Assembly: GCA_964503715.1 (NCBI GenBank)
Contig: CAZDAD010000015.1
Coordinates: 1 to 18,753, forward strand
Reading direction: 5' to 3'
DNA: 18,753 nucleotides
Source: JARIHD01 sp964503715
GTDB lineage: Bacteria > Patescibacteriota > Saccharimonadia > Saccharimonadales > UBA4665
The notes beneath the pieces were generated by a model, which was not told the DNA's origin, did not search any database, and was given only the letters and a program-made list of their open reading frames with translations. Positions within the stretch are counted from its first letter, which is position 1. Each line of letters starts with the position of its first letter. Below, piece after piece: positions 5,634 through 13,494 of this stretch. Position numbers and translations under genes: made by a program.

Positions 5634-7193
5634 ATGAAAGACTTGCCAAAGAGGGTTTTATTTGGGGCGATTGTCACTCTCTTGCTCCTTGGCTGTACGA
5701 CTCCTGTGTTCGCATTTGACACTGGATCGGTTGGTGGTAGGCCTGCTTATCCCCAAAAGGATAACGAGCGTAGTCAGGGCATATTCATTCGGACTATTGA
5801 TCCTGGTGCAACAGTAGACGAAGGGCTTCTACTGGTCAACTACCGCGACAACGAGAGAACTGTATCCGTAAACGCTGTAGACTCATCTACTTCTACTGAT
5901 GGATCATTTTCTTGTCGCGAAGATGTCGAACCAAAAAAAGAGGTGGGAACCTGGGTAAAGCTGCAATCTAACAAGATTGTCTTAGCCTCTCAGGAGAGCA
6001 AAATAATACCGTTTACGATTACCGTTCCAAAAGGAGCATCTCCGGGCGAGCATGGCGGCTGTATATCTATACAGGATCAGGCTAACTTACCTACGGGATC
6101 TGGTGGTGGTGTGAAGCTCGGTTTCCGTACCGCTATTAGGATTGCTATAACTGTTTCTGGTGATGTTACCAAGGAGGCAGTTATCAAGCAGGTAACTATT
6201 AGTAGGAACCAGTCGGGCAAGTACGTTGTTAGCCCCATAATTACCAACAAGGGTAATGTGTCTCTAGATGTAGCAACTCATGCACAGCTGCAAGGTCGCT
6301 TCGGTGAGAAAACACCTGTGCAGGACACTGAGTTCCCGGTTATGAACGGCCAGTCGAGTGGCTGGAATTTCGAGTTCGACCGACCTTTCTGGGGGGGATG
6401 GTATAAGGCCCGAGTACTGGCAACTTATAACAGCAACGTGAACGATGGGTTAGGAAAAAATGCTGATAAGTCCAAGAAGACTTTGACTTACATGTCAAAG
6501 TATTTCTTTGTGCTGCCTTCGCAAAAAGGCATGATAATAGAAGGCGCTGTATTGTTAATGCCAATTTTGTTTGTAATCTGGTTCTTGCTATGGCGCCGTC
6601 ATCGTAAGAAGCGTGCTGCATGGGTTGTATATATAGCCGATAACGGTGACACTATTCAGTCTATTGCCCAGAGCCATAGCATTAAGTGGAAGAAGCTAGC
6701 TAGAGCCAACCACATCAAGAGTCCATATATTATCCAGACGGGCCAAAAGCTGCTTGTGCCACCGCTGCCAGGTGAAAACGACAGGACAGCCGATACAAAG
6801 CCCAAAAAGCCGAAGAGAGGTCTCCTGGGTCGTCGCAAGGGCAACTCGGTAGAAGCCTCTCAGGCTACCGACGGGCCCAATCTGGCCCCAGTAGCTGATA
6901 CTCCTCCCGTACAAGCTCCAGCAGCCGTGAAGCCTGAACCTGCTCAGGCCCAAGCGCTTGAACCCATATTCCCTAAAATGGATATCCATTCTCAGCCCGC
7001 CGTTAAGAGTAACCCATTCAAGAAGCCAAGTGTGACCTCTAGGGATATAAATAGCGTTTTGTTTAGCTCCGCAGTGTCTGAGCCACACCTCAGTGCAGAA
7101 TCAAAATCTAAGGGCGGTTCGCGCCGTTCGGCAACCTCCAACAATACGACTAGCGCCGCACGACGCCGACCCCAGAGCAAGAAAAGGTCGTAA
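5634..7193 (+). CDS. DUF916-like WxL-interacting membrane protein with C-terminal LysM
   Basis: 519 residues. A signal peptide (to about residue 27, with a Cys in LLLGCTTP that could alternatively be a lipobox) is followed by an extracellular DUF916-type domain (about 38-165): IRTIDPGATVDEGLLLVNY, EVGTWVKLQ, then IPFTITVPKGASPGEHGG. A second beta domain follows (about 180-290), then one membrane helix (about 300-320) and the basic run RRHRKKR. After it comes a LysM domain (about 331-377, starting YIADNGDTIQSIAQSHSI) and a ~140-residue low-complexity Pro/Ala/Ser/Lys tail. In Gram-positive WxL loci the DUF916 protein partners the WxL proteins, which fits the flanking genes. By the positive-inside rule the LysM would face the cytoplasm, which is unusual. 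Ribosome site AAGGGG at 5624-5629. Confidence 0.8.
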   Translation: MKDLPKRVLFGAIVTLLLLGCTTPVFAFDTGSVGGRPAYPQKDNERSQGIFIRTIDPGATVDEGLLLVNYRDNERTVSVNAVDSSTSTDGSFSCREDVEPKKEVGTWVKLQSNKIVLASQESKIIPFTITVPKGASPGEHGGCISIQDQANLPTGSGGGVKLGFRTAIRIAITVSGDVTKEAVIKQVTISRNQSGKYVVSPIITNKGNVSLDVATHAQLQGRFGEKTPVQDTEFPVMNGQSSGWNFEFDRPFWGGWYKARVLATYNSNVNDGLGKNADKSKKTLTYMSKYFFVLPSQKGMIIEGAVLLMPILFVIWFLLWRRHRKKRAAWVVYIADNGDTIQSIAQSHSIKWKKLARANHIKSPYIIQTGQKLLVPPLPGENDRTADTKPKKPKRGLLGRRKGNSVEASQATDGPNLAPVADTPPVQAPAAVKPEPAQAQALEPIFPKMDIHSQPAVKSNPFKKPSVTSRDINSVLFSSAVSEPHLSAESKSKGGSRRSATSNNTTSAARRRPQSKKRS

Positions 7194-7195
7194 TC

Positions 7196-8446
7196 ATGTC
7201 TAGCTGTGCAGGGCGGCTAAAGAAGCAGACCCTACTAGTTATTGGACTGGTTACACTGTTGATGTCATCGGTTGCTAATCTGCAACACGCCCAGGCTGCC
7301 CCCGCTTTCGTTAGGTCTGCGGGCACGGTCACCAATAACACCACTACGGCTTCGGTGTCACTGGCTGCTAATCCAACTTTGGGCAATCTGTTGGTCCTAG
7401 TATGTAGTACGCCTGGGGCAAGTACGTTTTCGGCCACAGGCTATACCCTTGCTAAATCAGTATCGGGAGCTCCATCACAGGCAATACTTTATAAGTTCGT
7501 TACTAATCCAACTACTGATAGGACTGCCACTTGTAGTATTACTCGGCAGAGAGGGCTAGCTCAGTTATTAGAATACTCCGGTATATCGTCAACCAATACC
7601 CTTGATGCCGTAAATGGCTCGCCTTCGTCTGGGGCGTCAACTACTCCACAGTCTGGCTCCGTTACGGCTGTATACCCTCATACACTAGTTGTAGCTGCAA
7701 TGTCATATGCTACGGGTACGGGGCTTAATACATGGACTAATGGCTTCACCGAAAGACGAGATAATGCCAATAACGCAACTATTAATGCTGGTGTTGGTGA
7801 CTACACATCATATAGAGCAAGAACGCTATCTACTAGTGCTACGAAGAACACAACCACGGCGTGGAGGGGGCAGATTGTGGCATTCCGAGCAGTATTGCCA
7901 CCTAGTCAGTTGTCGGTTGATGCTATTGATGCTTCTGGGGCCTCAGTTGCCAGCCCCTCCGCAGCTTTTGGTTCCTCGGTCTATAACTTTGACTGCCAGA
8001 CGACTACTGCTACCTTGGGAACGCCAACACAGACAATAAGAGTGATGAATACCACGACCACTGCCGTATGGACCCTATCTATAGCGGCTAATGGTCTGCC
8101 AACTTCTACTTGGAGTGGTGGTACCCAAAAATATGACTACAACGATCCAACCTCTGCGGGCTGTGCCGATGGAACCGACACAGACACCGTTGGCGGGCAG
8201 ATGACAGTGTCTGCCGCCTCCTCGACCGTAGACTCAGTCTGTAGCACCACAGGGATTAGCAAGGGTGCCCTAACTGGTTTTGTCGAAGGGACAACTAACT
8301 CCATCCAGCTGCTTAAGGCAACAGCCAGCGCGCCTACTGGTTGCATATGGGACTTAACAAATGTTGCGCTGACTCAGACCATACCTCCAGGGCAGGAGCC
8401 AAATACGTATAGCCTTGGTTTAATGATGACTATTACAGCTATATAG
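7196..8446 (+). CDS. Secreted two-domain protein with C-terminal WxL-like domain
   Basis: 416 residues with a signal peptide (to about residue 34, ending AQAA). The N-terminal half (about 36-232) is a predicted beta-sandwich (GNLLVLVCSTPGASTFSATG, ...ATCSITRQRGLAQLLEYSGI) of a type seen in secreted repeat and adhesion proteins; I cannot name its family. The C-terminal half (about 238-416) is paralogous to the 4978 protein: LSVDAIDASG...ASPSAAFGSS...FDCQTTTATLGTPTQTI, and IPPGQEPNTYSLGLMM near the end. It contains two true W-x-L triplets (VWTLSI, CIWDLTN). Six Cys in the mature part suggest disulphides. The ATG lies 2 nt after the previous stop, with AAAGG inside the upstream gene, so translation is coupled. 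Likely an adhesin or wall-bound surface protein. Stop TAG. Confidence 0.72.
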   Translation: MSSCAGRLKKQTLLVIGLVTLLMSSVANLQHAQAAPAFVRSAGTVTNNTTTASVSLAANPTLGNLLVLVCSTPGASTFSATGYTLAKSVSGAPSQAILYKFVTNPTTDRTATCSITRQRGLAQLLEYSGISSTNTLDAVNGSPSSGASTTPQSGSVTAVYPHTLVVAAMSYATGTGLNTWTNGFTERRDNANNATINAGVGDYTSYRARTLSTSATKNTTTAWRGQIVAFRAVLPPSQLSVDAIDASGASVASPSAAFGSSVYNFDCQTTTATLGTPTQTIRVMNTTTTAVWTLSIAANGLPTSTWSGGTQKYDYNDPTSAGCADGTDTDTVGGQMTVSAASSTVDSVCSTTGISKGALTGFVEGTTNSIQLLKATASAPTGCIWDLTNVALTQTIPPGQEPNTYSLGLMMTITAI

Positions 8447-8466
8447 CCCCATAGCAAGTCGTTAGA

Positions 8467-8505
8467 CATACCGAGCTATGGCGCACGGTATGCGTTGTTG
8501 GTTTT
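8467..8505 (+). terminator. Probable terminator of the surface locus
   Basis: 7-bp perfect stem CATACCG (8467-8473)/CGGTATG (8486-8492) with a 12-nt loop, followed by GTTGTTGGTTTTG. The T-tract is interrupted, so efficiency is uncertain. Confidence 0.45.
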
Positions 8506-8742
8506 GTGTAATAAAACAGTGGCGAGCTGTCAGATGAAAACTACATTTGCACTGATTATGTAAAAGAAAAGACTTAAAGTTAACAGGGTTAAAGCATTAA
8601 TTACTACCATATCTGATATAAGTGTATGGCTAGTATCAAAAGGCTAGTTGTCCACAGGCCAGTAAAAATGACAACAATATTGGACTAGCATGATAGGGCC
8701 AGTATTGTTATAGTAGTTCGTGTTAGGCGAAGTTTTGCGATG
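8506..8742. other. Intergenic region without recognised gene
   Basis: AT-rich, no ORF with a credible start. It holds the small palindrome ATATCTGATAT (8609-8619), two GGCTAGT copies near 8626 and 8642, and one long inverted repeat (8674-8683 with 8699-8708, 15-nt loop) just upstream of the thrS promoter. Confidence 0.6.
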
Positions 8743-8751
8743 TGTTATAAT
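8723..8751 (+). promoter_or_regulatory. Extended -10 promoter of thrS
   Basis: TGT-TATAAT at 8743-8751, weak -35 TTAGGC at 8723-8728 (17-bp spacing). Expected start near 8758. Confidence 0.7.
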
Positions 8752-8757
8752 ACGAAT

Positions 8758-9004
8758 GAACCTTGGAGAGGGTTCATTGTCGTTAAGACATCGAGCGGCG
8801 AAGTAGACTCACCAACTACAGAGCTCCGTGGGTAGCCAGAATGTACGTAACGTGCTGGAATGAGAGCCTGAGGCTATAGCCAAAGGAAGTCCGGTGGAAC
8901 CACCCTGAATATTTTGCGACACGCATTAAGGGTCCGAGACGTGAACTTAACGTTAAATACAATTGCGAGAGTATTTAACCGAAAAGCTTGCGTCTTTTTC
9001 TTTT
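8758..9004 (+). promoter_or_regulatory. Threonine T-box riboswitch with transcription attenuator
   Basis: The T-box core GGTGGAACC is at 8893-8901, between thrS and its promoter. An antiterminator can form: GTCCGG (8889-8894), 7-nt bulge TGGAACC, ACCCT (8902-8906), paired with AGGGT (8929-8933) and CCG-a-GAC (8934-8940). The bulge TGGA matches the UCCA 3' end of the tRNA-Thr at 1540. A competing terminator starts within it: AGACG (8937-8941) with CGTCT (8991-8995), inner stem GTTAAATAC/GTATTTAAC, then TTTTCTTTT. Stem I is short: GAGC/GCTC, a k-turn (bulge GGC, tandem G-A pairs) and GTAG/CTAC closing loop ACTCACCAA, whose ACC (8811-8813) would be the specifier for tRNA-Thr(GGU). Uncharged tRNA would raise thrS-miaA expression. 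Folds were done by eye. Confidence 0.85.
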
Positions 9005-9060
9005 ACTTAAATAATTATGCTGCTACGCCGAACCCACGGCTGGCACACTAGGAGAATGGC

Positions 9061-10908
9061 ATGTCCGACCAACAAGATTTACACCCCATGCGCCACAGTT
9101 TGGCTCATATTATGGCAACTGCCATTACTACGCTTTACCCGAAGGTAAAGCTTGGCGTTGGCCCAGTGGTCGAAAATGGCTTCTACTATGACGTTGATCT
9201 TGGTGACCAACAGGTTTCCGAGGCTGACTTCAAGGCTATCGAGACCGAAATGCGCCAAGTCATCAATGCCAACTATCCCTTTGAGAAGTCGATGAAGCCG
9301 ATTGACGAGGCCATAAACTGGGCACAGCAATCAGGCCAGACCTACAAAGAAGAGCTACTCAATGACCTCAAGCGGGCAGGTACCACCGTCGCTAAGGATC
9401 TCGATAGCGATGAGCTAGGCATAGCCGCCGAAGGCGATGCCGCAGTCTCTGAGGTGTCATTCTATACCGATGGGCCATTTACTGACCTTTGCCGTGGCCC
9501 TCACGTTGAGAGTACGGGCAAGGTGGGTGCATTCAAATTGATGCGTGTTAGCGGTGCCTATTGGCGTGGCAAAGATACTAACCCTCAAATGCAGCGTATT
9601 TATGGCGTGGCTTTTGCGACCAAAGAGGAACTCAACAACTACTTACAGATGATGGAAGAAGCCAAGAAGCGTGATCATCGTAAGCTTGGTCAGGAGCTGG
9701 ACCTGTTCACATTCTCTGACTTAGTTGGACAGGGGTTGCCACTTTGGACCCCGAGGGGAACGATTCTGCGCCGCCAGCTGGATGCCTGGGTACAGGAGCT
9801 GCGTGATGAATACGACTACCAAGAGGTAACTATCCCCCACATTACCAAGAAGGACGCCTACATCGCTAGTGGTCACTGGGCTAAGTTCAAAGATGAGCTA
9901 TTCAAGATTACCACTCGTGAGGGTCATGAGTTTGCCATGAAGCCAATGAATTGTCCGCACCACACTCAGATATATGCTCGCAAGCCGCACTCCTACAAGG
10001 AGTTGCCTGTCCGCCTACGAGAGACCACAATGGTTTATCGTGATGAACAGTCGGGTGAGCTACAGGGCTTGTCACGAGTTCGTTCGATCACTCAGGATGA
10101 TGCCCACGTATTCTGTCGCCGCTCACAGATAGAGCAGGAGATACAAATTATTTGGGATATAATCGAACGATTCTGGTCGGTGTTTGGGATTAAGCTGCGT
10201 GTACGCTTCTCACGCCATGACCCCTCCAAGATTGATAATTACATTGGTAGTGAACAAACCTGGCAATCGTCCGAACAGACTATAAGGAGCATAATTGAAA
10301 GTCGAGTTGGTGATGACTACGCCGATGGCTTAGGCGAGGCGGCTTTCTATGGTCCCAAGATTGACTTCATCGGCCGTGATGTCTTTGGTCGTGAGTTCCA
10401 GGCCTCAACAATCCAGCTTGACTTCGGTCAGCCCGAGGGATTTGACCTGAACTGTATAGATGAAAAGGGCGAAAAAGAGCGCATTGTAATGATCCACTGT
10501 GCCATCAATGGCTCCCTCGAGCGTAGTTTGGTTCTGCTTATTGAGCAAACAGGTGGCCGTTTCCCAATCTGGCTGGCGCCCGAACAAGTACGTGTTCTGA
10601 CAGTCAATCAGGAGCAGCCTACTGTCGATTTTGCCAATGAACTGCGTCGTAAAGCCAAGAGCTATGGCGTTCGCCTTGAGATTGATAACGAGAACGACTC
10701 GGTCGGCAAGAAAATCCGCAATGCCGAACTTATGAAAGTTCCTTATACGCTAGTTATTGGGCAAAAAGAGATTGAGACTGGTGAGGTAGTGCCACGTGTG
10801 CGCAAGGACATAGAAGTTTCTGAGCAGCACGATGCTCGCTCCATCGATGAATTCCTAAAGACTGTGGCCAACGAATCAAAATCTCGAGTCAATAAGTCAT
10901 CTTTGTAA
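9061..10908 (+). CDS. thrS: Threonyl-tRNA synthetase
   Basis: 615 residues; attaches threonine to tRNA-Thr in the cytosol. The protein begins directly in the N2 editing domain: H12-x3-H16 in RHSLAHIMA and the second editing motif DLCRGPHV. The class II catalytic core follows (about 215-510), with zinc-site Cys C298 in MNCPHH, motif 2 RLRETTMVYRDEQSGE and motif 3 NGSLERSLVLLIE. The anticodon-binding domain is C-terminal (about 515-605, from LAPEQVRVLTV). The N-terminal TGS domain found in many bacterial enzymes is absent; no start upstream could restore it, because the leader is occupied by the T-box. Ribosome site AGGAGA at 9050-9055. Regulated by the T-box leader; miaA follows immediately. 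Confidence 0.97.
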   Translation: MSDQQDLHPMRHSLAHIMATAITTLYPKVKLGVGPVVENGFYYDVDLGDQQVSEADFKAIETEMRQVINANYPFEKSMKPIDEAINWAQQSGQTYKEELLNDLKRAGTTVAKDLDSDELGIAAEGDAAVSEVSFYTDGPFTDLCRGPHVESTGKVGAFKLMRVSGAYWRGKDTNPQMQRIYGVAFATKEELNNYLQMMEEAKKRDHRKLGQELDLFTFSDLVGQGLPLWTPRGTILRRQLDAWVQELRDEYDYQEVTIPHITKKDAYIASGHWAKFKDELFKITTREGHEFAMKPMNCPHHTQIYARKPHSYKELPVRLRETTMVYRDEQSGELQGLSRVRSITQDDAHVFCRRSQIEQEIQIIWDIIERFWSVFGIKLRVRFSRHDPSKIDNYIGSEQTWQSSEQTIRSIIESRVGDDYADGLGEAAFYGPKIDFIGRDVFGREFQASTIQLDFGQPEGFDLNCIDEKGEKERIVMIHCAINGSLERSLVLLIEQTGGRFPIWLAPEQVRVLTVNQEQPTVDFANELRRKAKSYGVRLEIDNENDSVGKKIRNAELMKVPYTLVIGQKEIETGEVVPRVRKDIEVSEQHDARSIDEFLKTVANESKSRVNKSSL

Positions 10909-10924
10909 GCCTGTGGGTGTAAGC

Positions 10925-11809
10925 ATGGCCAATCCAGTGGCGCCACTAGTTGTGATAGAAGGGGAGACGGCTTCGGGTAAGTCATCTCTGGCAGTTTATC
11001 TGGCCCAGAAATTTAACGGCGAGATAATTTGCGCTGATTCTCGAACTGTTTACAAGGGTATGAATATTGGAACCGCCAAACCATCGGCGCAAGAGCGGGC
11101 AGCCGTTCCGCACCACATGCTGGATATTTCCACGCCCGACATGCCGATAACTGTGGCTGATTTCAAGCGAGTAGCCTTGCTGTCTATTGAGGACATCCAT
11201 AGTCGCGGCAAGTTACCGTTCCTTGTTGGTGGCACTGGCCTGTATATAGACTCCATAATATATGACTATTCTTTTGCTGATGAATCGGCCAATGCGCAGT
11301 TGCGCCAAGAATTATCCAATCTTTCAGTAGACGAACTACAGGCTAGGGTTTTGGCGGCGGGATTGGAGTTGCCAGAAAATGAACGGAACTCACGTCACCT
11401 AATCCGCCAAATTGAGACTGGCGGCAATAAAGGTACCAAAAAGCAATTACGTCAAAATACGTTAGTCATGTGCATGGATTTGCCCCGCAAAGATTTGGCT
11501 GCACGTGTAGAAAAACGAGTCGACCAAATGCTGGATTCGGGCCTAGAGCACGAAGCCCGAAGTCTGTTTGGCCAATACGGCATGGGCGGCATTTTGAGCC
11601 AGACAATTGGCTATCAGGAATTCATTCCCATGCTCAGCAATGACCAAAATATAGCTCAGGTCAGACTGGCTATAATCCGCGCCTCACTGCATTATGCCAA
11701 GCGCCAAAGAACCTGGTTCAGGAGACAGTTAAGCATAAGCCGTATCTGTAAAACTGAGCAAGCCGTTGATTTATTGACAACATGGCTGAACAATCTATAT
11801 ATACGCTAA
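10925..11809 (+). CDS. miaA: tRNA dimethylallyltransferase
   Basis: 294 residues from the ATG at 10925. It transfers dimethylallyl from DMAPP to A37 of tRNAs that read UNN codons. The P-loop is G13-ETAS-GKS20; family motifs DSRTVYKGMNIGTAKP, VGGTGLYIDSI and the late SQTIGYQEF are all present. The frame opens 12 nt earlier at a GTG (10913), but that has no ribosome site, while GGGTG lies about 5 nt before the ATG. It starts 16 nt after thrS and is probably in the same T-box-controlled operon. It is short for the family, mainly in the mid-domain insertion. Stop TAA. A promoter for the next gene overlaps its 3' end. Confidence 0.95.
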   Translation: MANPVAPLVVIEGETASGKSSLAVYLAQKFNGEIICADSRTVYKGMNIGTAKPSAQERAAVPHHMLDISTPDMPITVADFKRVALLSIEDIHSRGKLPFLVGGTGLYIDSIIYDYSFADESANAQLRQELSNLSVDELQARVLAAGLELPENERNSRHLIRQIETGGNKGTKKQLRQNTLVMCMDLPRKDLAARVEKRVDQMLDSGLEHEARSLFGQYGMGGILSQTIGYQEFIPMLSNDQNIAQVRLAIIRASLHYAKRQRTWFRRQLSISRICKTEQAVDLLTTWLNNLYIR

Positions 11810-11828
11810 AAGCTAAGTTTGCTACAAT
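11774..11828 (+). promoter_or_regulatory. Promoter(s) of the 11835 gene
   Basis: Two candidates. TGC-TACAAT (11820-11828) is an extended -10 ending 6 nt before the ATG, giving a leaderless mRNA. TTGACA (11774-11779) with TATATA (11796-11801, 16-bp spacer), inside the end of miaA, would give a leader of about 27 nt. Confidence 0.55.
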
Positions 11829-11834
11829 AAAAAC

Positions 11835-12461
11835 ATGATTGAACAACTCTTTGGGTCAAAGACGAGGGTAAAGTTGCTGCAGTTGTTCTACAGCAATCCA
11901 AACCGCTCATTTTACGTGCGCGAAATTACTCGCAAAATTGATGAGCAAATTAACTCGGTCCGTCGTGAACTAGCTAATTTACTCAACGTGGGTATTATTG
12001 TTTCTGATACCAACAATAATCGTTTGTACTATGAGGTTAATCAAAAGTATGAATACTATGATCCTTTCCTGACTATTTTTGGTCAGGCTGCAACAGCCAA
12101 GTCTGCCAAAAAAACTCTAGCTACTGATGAGCCTTCCGAGGATGGTGCGGCTAATGTCTCTAGCGTATTGGCTGAGGATGAAAAATATCGTGCCTTGGGC
12201 CACTTAGACTTAGTTATCTACTCAGGACAGTTCACCAGAGATGACAGTAGTGGTGTAGATATACTTGTGGTAGGAGAAGTCAACCCAAATGCTCTCCAAA
12301 AGCACGTCTCTGACCTAGAGTCACAAGAGAATAAAGAGCTACGCTATGTAGTTATGTCGCCGTCAGAGTTTACCTACAGGCGCCAAATTAAGGATCGTTT
12401 TATCACCACATTGCTTGATTCCAAGAAACAGATTGTTATCGACGCTATTGGGATAGAATAG
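11835..12461 (+). CDS. Winged-helix protein with nucleotidyltransferase-like domain
   Basis: 208 residues. The N-terminal ~75 residues form a winged helix (LFGSKTRVKLLQLFYSNPN, FYVREITRKI, SVRRELANLLNVGII, wing NNNRLYYEVN). A charged linker follows (about 90-118), then a region resembling a degenerate MNT-type nucleotidyltransferase fold: LDLVIYSGQFTRDDSSGVDILVVGEV, where active enzymes have GS-x-A-R-G-E...DxD. Here the GS motif is altered and only one Asp of the pair remains, so catalysis is doubtful. Probably a transcription regulator of a type common in CPR genomes; its target is unknown. No Shine-Dalgarno sequence; extended -10 geometry suggests a leaderless mRNA. A small hairpin GACTGC/GCAGTC (12461-12479) follows the stop. 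Confidence 0.75.
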   Translation: MIEQLFGSKTRVKLLQLFYSNPNRSFYVREITRKIDEQINSVRRELANLLNVGIIVSDTNNNRLYYEVNQKYEYYDPFLTIFGQAATAKSAKKTLATDEPSEDGAANVSSVLAEDEKYRALGHLDLVIYSGQFTRDDSSGVDILVVGEVNPNALQKHVSDLESQENKELRYVVMSPSEFTYRRQIKDRFITTLLDSKKQIVIDAIGIE

Positions 12462-12512
12462 ACTGCTTGGCTCGCAGTCATTGCACTACGAACGGAAAGA
12501 GAAGGGAATTAT

Positions 12513-13139
12513 ATGGAATTACAATTTTATGGCGCTAACTGTGTCACTTTGCAGACTAAGGTAGCCAGAATACTGGTAGATGACAATTTGGCGTCGCACG
12601 GCGCAAAAAGCGTTGCCAAGGCAGGGGACATTGCTTTGTACACTCATGCGCACCCTGACTCACCCAAGGACGCTAAAATTATTATCGATCAACCCGGTGA
12701 GTACGAGGTATCAGGAGTATCAATCTATGGTATCGCTGCTCGTTCTCATATGGACGAAGAGGGCAAGAAGTCGGCTACCATGTACAAACTTCTCATTGAT
12801 GATTTGCGTGTGCTAGTAACGGGGCATATATATCCTGACCTTGACGACAAACAGCTAGAAACCATTGGCATGGTAGACGTAATGATTGTGCCTGTAGGTG
12901 GTAACGGATATACTTTGGACCCCGTAGGAGCTCTAAAGCTCATCAAAGAGGTTGAGCCAAAGGTGGTAGTCCCTGTGCATTATGATGATTCTAAGCTCAA
13001 GTTCGAAGTACCTCAGCAAACACTTGAGCAAGCGCTCAAGGGCTTGGGCACCGAACAAAAGGAAGCCGTTGATAAACTCAAGATAAAGTCATCTGAACTG
13101 AGCGATGTGATGCAAATTGTTGTCGTTTCACGCTCCTAG
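12513..13139 (+). CDS. MBL-fold (metallo-beta-lactamase superfamily) protein
   Basis: 208 residues, a compact MBL fold of the UPF0173/COG2220 type: an N-terminal ELQFYGANCVTLQTKVARIL beta sheet, metal motif H45-A-H47-P-D49, the characteristic QPGEYEVSGVSIYGI segment (about 60-75), H105 in VTGH, and H157 in PVHYDD. The last His of the usual HxHxDH motif is replaced by Ser, so metal binding may be reduced or altered. Substrate is unknown. A ribosome site AGAGAAGGG precedes the ATG. A strong bidirectional terminator follows, so the unit that starts at thrS or at 11835 ends here. Stop TAG. Confidence 0.82.
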   Translation: MELQFYGANCVTLQTKVARILVDDNLASHGAKSVAKAGDIALYTHAHPDSPKDAKIIIDQPGEYEVSGVSIYGIAARSHMDEEGKKSATMYKLLIDDLRVLVTGHIYPDLDDKQLETIGMVDVMIVPVGGNGYTLDPVGALKLIKEVEPKVVVPVHYDDSKLKFEVPQQTLEQALKGLGTEQKEAVDKLKIKSSELSDVMQIVVVSRS

Positions 13140-13175
13140 CTTCAATATCGAAGCCGATTTGAGCCCGTGATACAA

Positions 13176-13212
13176 AAATACCCCCGAGAGTATCGGGGGT
13201 ATTTGTTTTTTT
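13176..13212. terminator. Bidirectional terminator between the MBL gene and rpmB
   Basis: 12-bp stem AAATACCCCCGA (13176-13187)/TCGGGGGTATTT (13193-13204), loop GAGTA, then G and seven T on the plus strand. A-rich upstream bases give the T-tract for the minus strand, so it also ends rpmB. Confidence 0.92.
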
Positions 13213-13220
13213 GGCGCTAG

Positions 13221-13421
13221 CTATTTGGCTGAAGCGATGAGACCCTTTTTCTTGAGGGTGCGAATCGCAGAGGCGCTGACCTTGAGCTTAACTTTCTTGC
13301 CGTCAACAATTACGGTCTTCTTTTGGAGATTTGGCTCCCAGACTTTCTTGGTGTGGCGCTGTGAAAAGCTGACGTTGCTGCCGAACTGCTTGCCCTTGCC
13401 AGTAATGTCGCACTTACGCAT
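13221..13421 (-). CDS. rpmB: Ribosomal protein bL28
   Basis: 66 residues. It opens with MRKCDITGKGKQFGSNVSFS, the bL28 signature, and continues with RHTKKVWEPNLQKK and the C-terminal KVSASAIRTLKKKG. Structural protein of the large subunit near the tRNA exit site. Single gene with its own consensus promoter and a GGAAGG ribosome site about 8 nt before the ATG. It ends at the bidirectional terminator shared with the MBL gene. Only a single Cys near the N-terminus remains, so the zinc-binding form is absent. Stop TAG. Confidence 0.96.
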   Translation of the reverse strand: MRKCDITGKGKQFGSNVSFSQRHTKKVWEPNLQKKTVIVDGKKVKLKVSASAIRTLKKKGLIASAK

Positions 13422-13449
13422 TATTATTTTCCTTCCGTTTCAAGAGTGT

Positions 13450-13478
13450 ATTCTACCTGTTTTTACTCTTTTGGTCAA
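13450..13478 (-). promoter_or_regulatory. Promoter of rpmB
   Basis: Minus strand: TTGACC (13478-13473), 17-bp spacer, TAGAAT (13455-13450). Expected start near 13443, leader of about 22 nt. The same TTGACC -35 is used before infC. Confidence 0.8.
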
Positions 13479-13494
13479 GTTAGGGCACCTATAG

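Noticed and set aside
8648..8656. TTGTCCACA as a DnaA box
   Set aside because: One mismatch to the consensus, isolated, and not in a strongly AT-rich cluster.
10913..10924. GTG start for miaA at 10913
   Set aside because: No ribosome site before it; the ATG at 10925 has GGGTG upstream and fits the family start.
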